Shown one piece after another: positions 63,126 through 64,000 of a stretch of 64,000 nucleotides of DNA (positions are counted from its first letter, which is position 1; every line of letters begins with the position of its first letter). The position numbers and the translations under genes are program-made. The stretch is taken from the NCBI RefSeq assembly GCF_019649055.1, contig NW_026570400.1, forward strand, positions 120,489 to 184,488, read 5' to 3'. The notes beneath the pieces were generated by a model. The model saw only the letters and a program-made list of their open reading frames with translations, was not told the DNA's origin and ran no database searches. This DNA is from Paramacrobiotus metropolitanus. Taxonomy: Eukaryota; Tardigrada; Eutardigrada; Parachela; Macrobiotidae.

Positions 63126-64000
63126 AGTACAGTCCGTAATAGTAGTACGGTGTAGTACGTCCTATATTACTGCGCTGACCAGTGTGACGTAACAGGTTAA
63201 GTGGTCTTGCACTTCTGCCTACGTCACAGAATGCGAGCCGCGTGCAAAAATTTACAAAAAACGATGAATCACGCCTATGTTAGGCTATGGGAACTTTCCC
63301 CTGCGCTCTGATTGGCTGCCTCTAAAGTACTGATAAGCGGTCGTTATGACGTCACAAGGAAGTTCGAGAATTTTCGCGCTATTTTCCGCAAGAAAAACAA
63401 ATTATTTTAGGTCGGCTAGAAAGTTTATCTAGTCGGATTTTAAAGTTTTTAACCGTTAGAAGTTAGTTTTGTTAATTAAGAAAATTTTCTGGTGGTCGAA
63501 ACACCGTTAGAAATCGAAAAGAGAAAAATTTCCGACCTGTTGCCGGTTAGCCTTTGTCTAACTGTCTAGACAGGTTCGTTGACCTAGCAGGTCGGTTCTC
63601 GACCAAAAGCAAAATTCCGAGTCGGTTTCTCCGTCGAAATTTAACCGTTAAAAAGTTTAAATCTACGGCTAGAAATAGTTTTCCACCGCTAGAAAATAAA
63701 AAGCCGACCTAGTTTCGGCTGAAATCGACCTACAACCGTGACTTTACCAGTGTCGGTGTCGGTGTCGGTTCCGCTCGATTTCCTCCGTCCGAGGTCGGAA
63801 ATCCGTCGTTTTCGAGCTGAAATCCGCGAGTAAAGTTGCGGGTCGCTGTTCAAAGCGAAGGTCCCCGTATAATTGGATTAATCCGTTCGCGCTGCAGACT
63901 CTCGTTCGAGTCTGATCCGTCAGTTGGGAAGGAAAAAGTCCGTGCTGTTGGGATGCTCTTCAATGTGGAAGAGACCAAGAAACTGTGCTCACCAGCTGGG
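63126..64000. other. Upstream flank of the element, GTCGG-rich
   Basis: No ORF is supported. GTCGG-type strings are frequent (for example GTGTCGGTGTCGGTGTCGG near 63,751-63,770), so this probably still belongs to the element, possibly its 5' LTR or upstream half. Its ends are not visible. Confidence 0.4.

Larger units (their letters stand above)
45691..64000 (-). mobile_element. Giant Ty3/gypsy-type element with accessory ORFs
   Basis: Seven ORFs in a row on the minus strand are, from right to left, ORF1, Gag, PR, RT-RH, IN, ORF6 and ORF7. They are followed by a 2.7-kb non-coding tail. The RT, RNase H, integrase and CCHC Gag motifs place it with Metaviridae-like elements, but at 18 kb or more it is far longer than the usual 5-8 kb. 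The left edge is set where the GTCGG/CCGAC-rich sequence begins; the right edge appears to lie beyond the window. I found no matching LTR pair inside the window. In-frame stops at 56763-56765 and 52938-52940 and a frame change near 52,780 suggest this copy is inactive. Confidence 0.75.

Overview
This window is invertebrate-metazoan nuclear DNA. I see spliceosomal GT-AG introns of about 60 to 2,100 bp, a CBP/p300-type TAZ and KIX protein, an Ig-domain exon, hAT-type non-autonomous transposons and Ty3/gypsy retroelements. Small introns and a high density of short unique genes would suit a compact ecdysozoan genome such as a tardigrade, but that is a guess and I cannot assign a species.

Left block (1-12,232). 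This is a dense cluster of short genes I do not recognise. It opens with the 3' end of a Ty3/gypsy-like integrase, whose linker and zinc-binding module oddly lie after the C-terminal domain. Next come a frameshifted ORF (1644-2488), an overlapping ORF pair carrying an SV40-like NLS (3089-3879), and a small basic ORF (4524-4769). At 5236-7039 lie eight tandem tRNA-like RNA polymerase III units, each with a box A, a box B-like element and a T-run. Two two-exon genes (7420-8775 minus, 9384-10913 plus) and an RGG-box gene with a TATA box (11441-12232) follow.

Middle (12,233-45,690). Sparse host genes sit in AT-rich repeats. They are an Ig-domain terminal exon (13773-14566, minus), a six-exon gene for an acidic-tailed protein (20616-24755, minus), two adjacent unknown genes (28849-31390, plus) and a short TAZ2-KIX protein (40049-43651, plus). 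Repeats include an ACGT-rich minisatellite (about 35.0-36.0 kb), several MITE-like inverted-repeat elements, and two nearly identical 1.8 kb hAT-like elements. One of these (41121-42918) lies in the TAZ-KIX intron, and its target-site duplication is the splice donor.

Right block (about 45.7 kb to the window end). A very large minus-strand Ty3/gypsy-type element has seven ORFs in order: coiled-coil ORF1, Gag with a CCHC knuckle, protease, RT-RNase H, integrase, and two unknown ORFs. Stop codons and frame changes near the protease/RT and RT/IN junctions suggest a recently damaged copy, or programmed recoding at the protease/RT junction. A GTCGG/CCGAC motif is dense through its coding and non-coding parts. 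I found no pair of LTRs inside the window.
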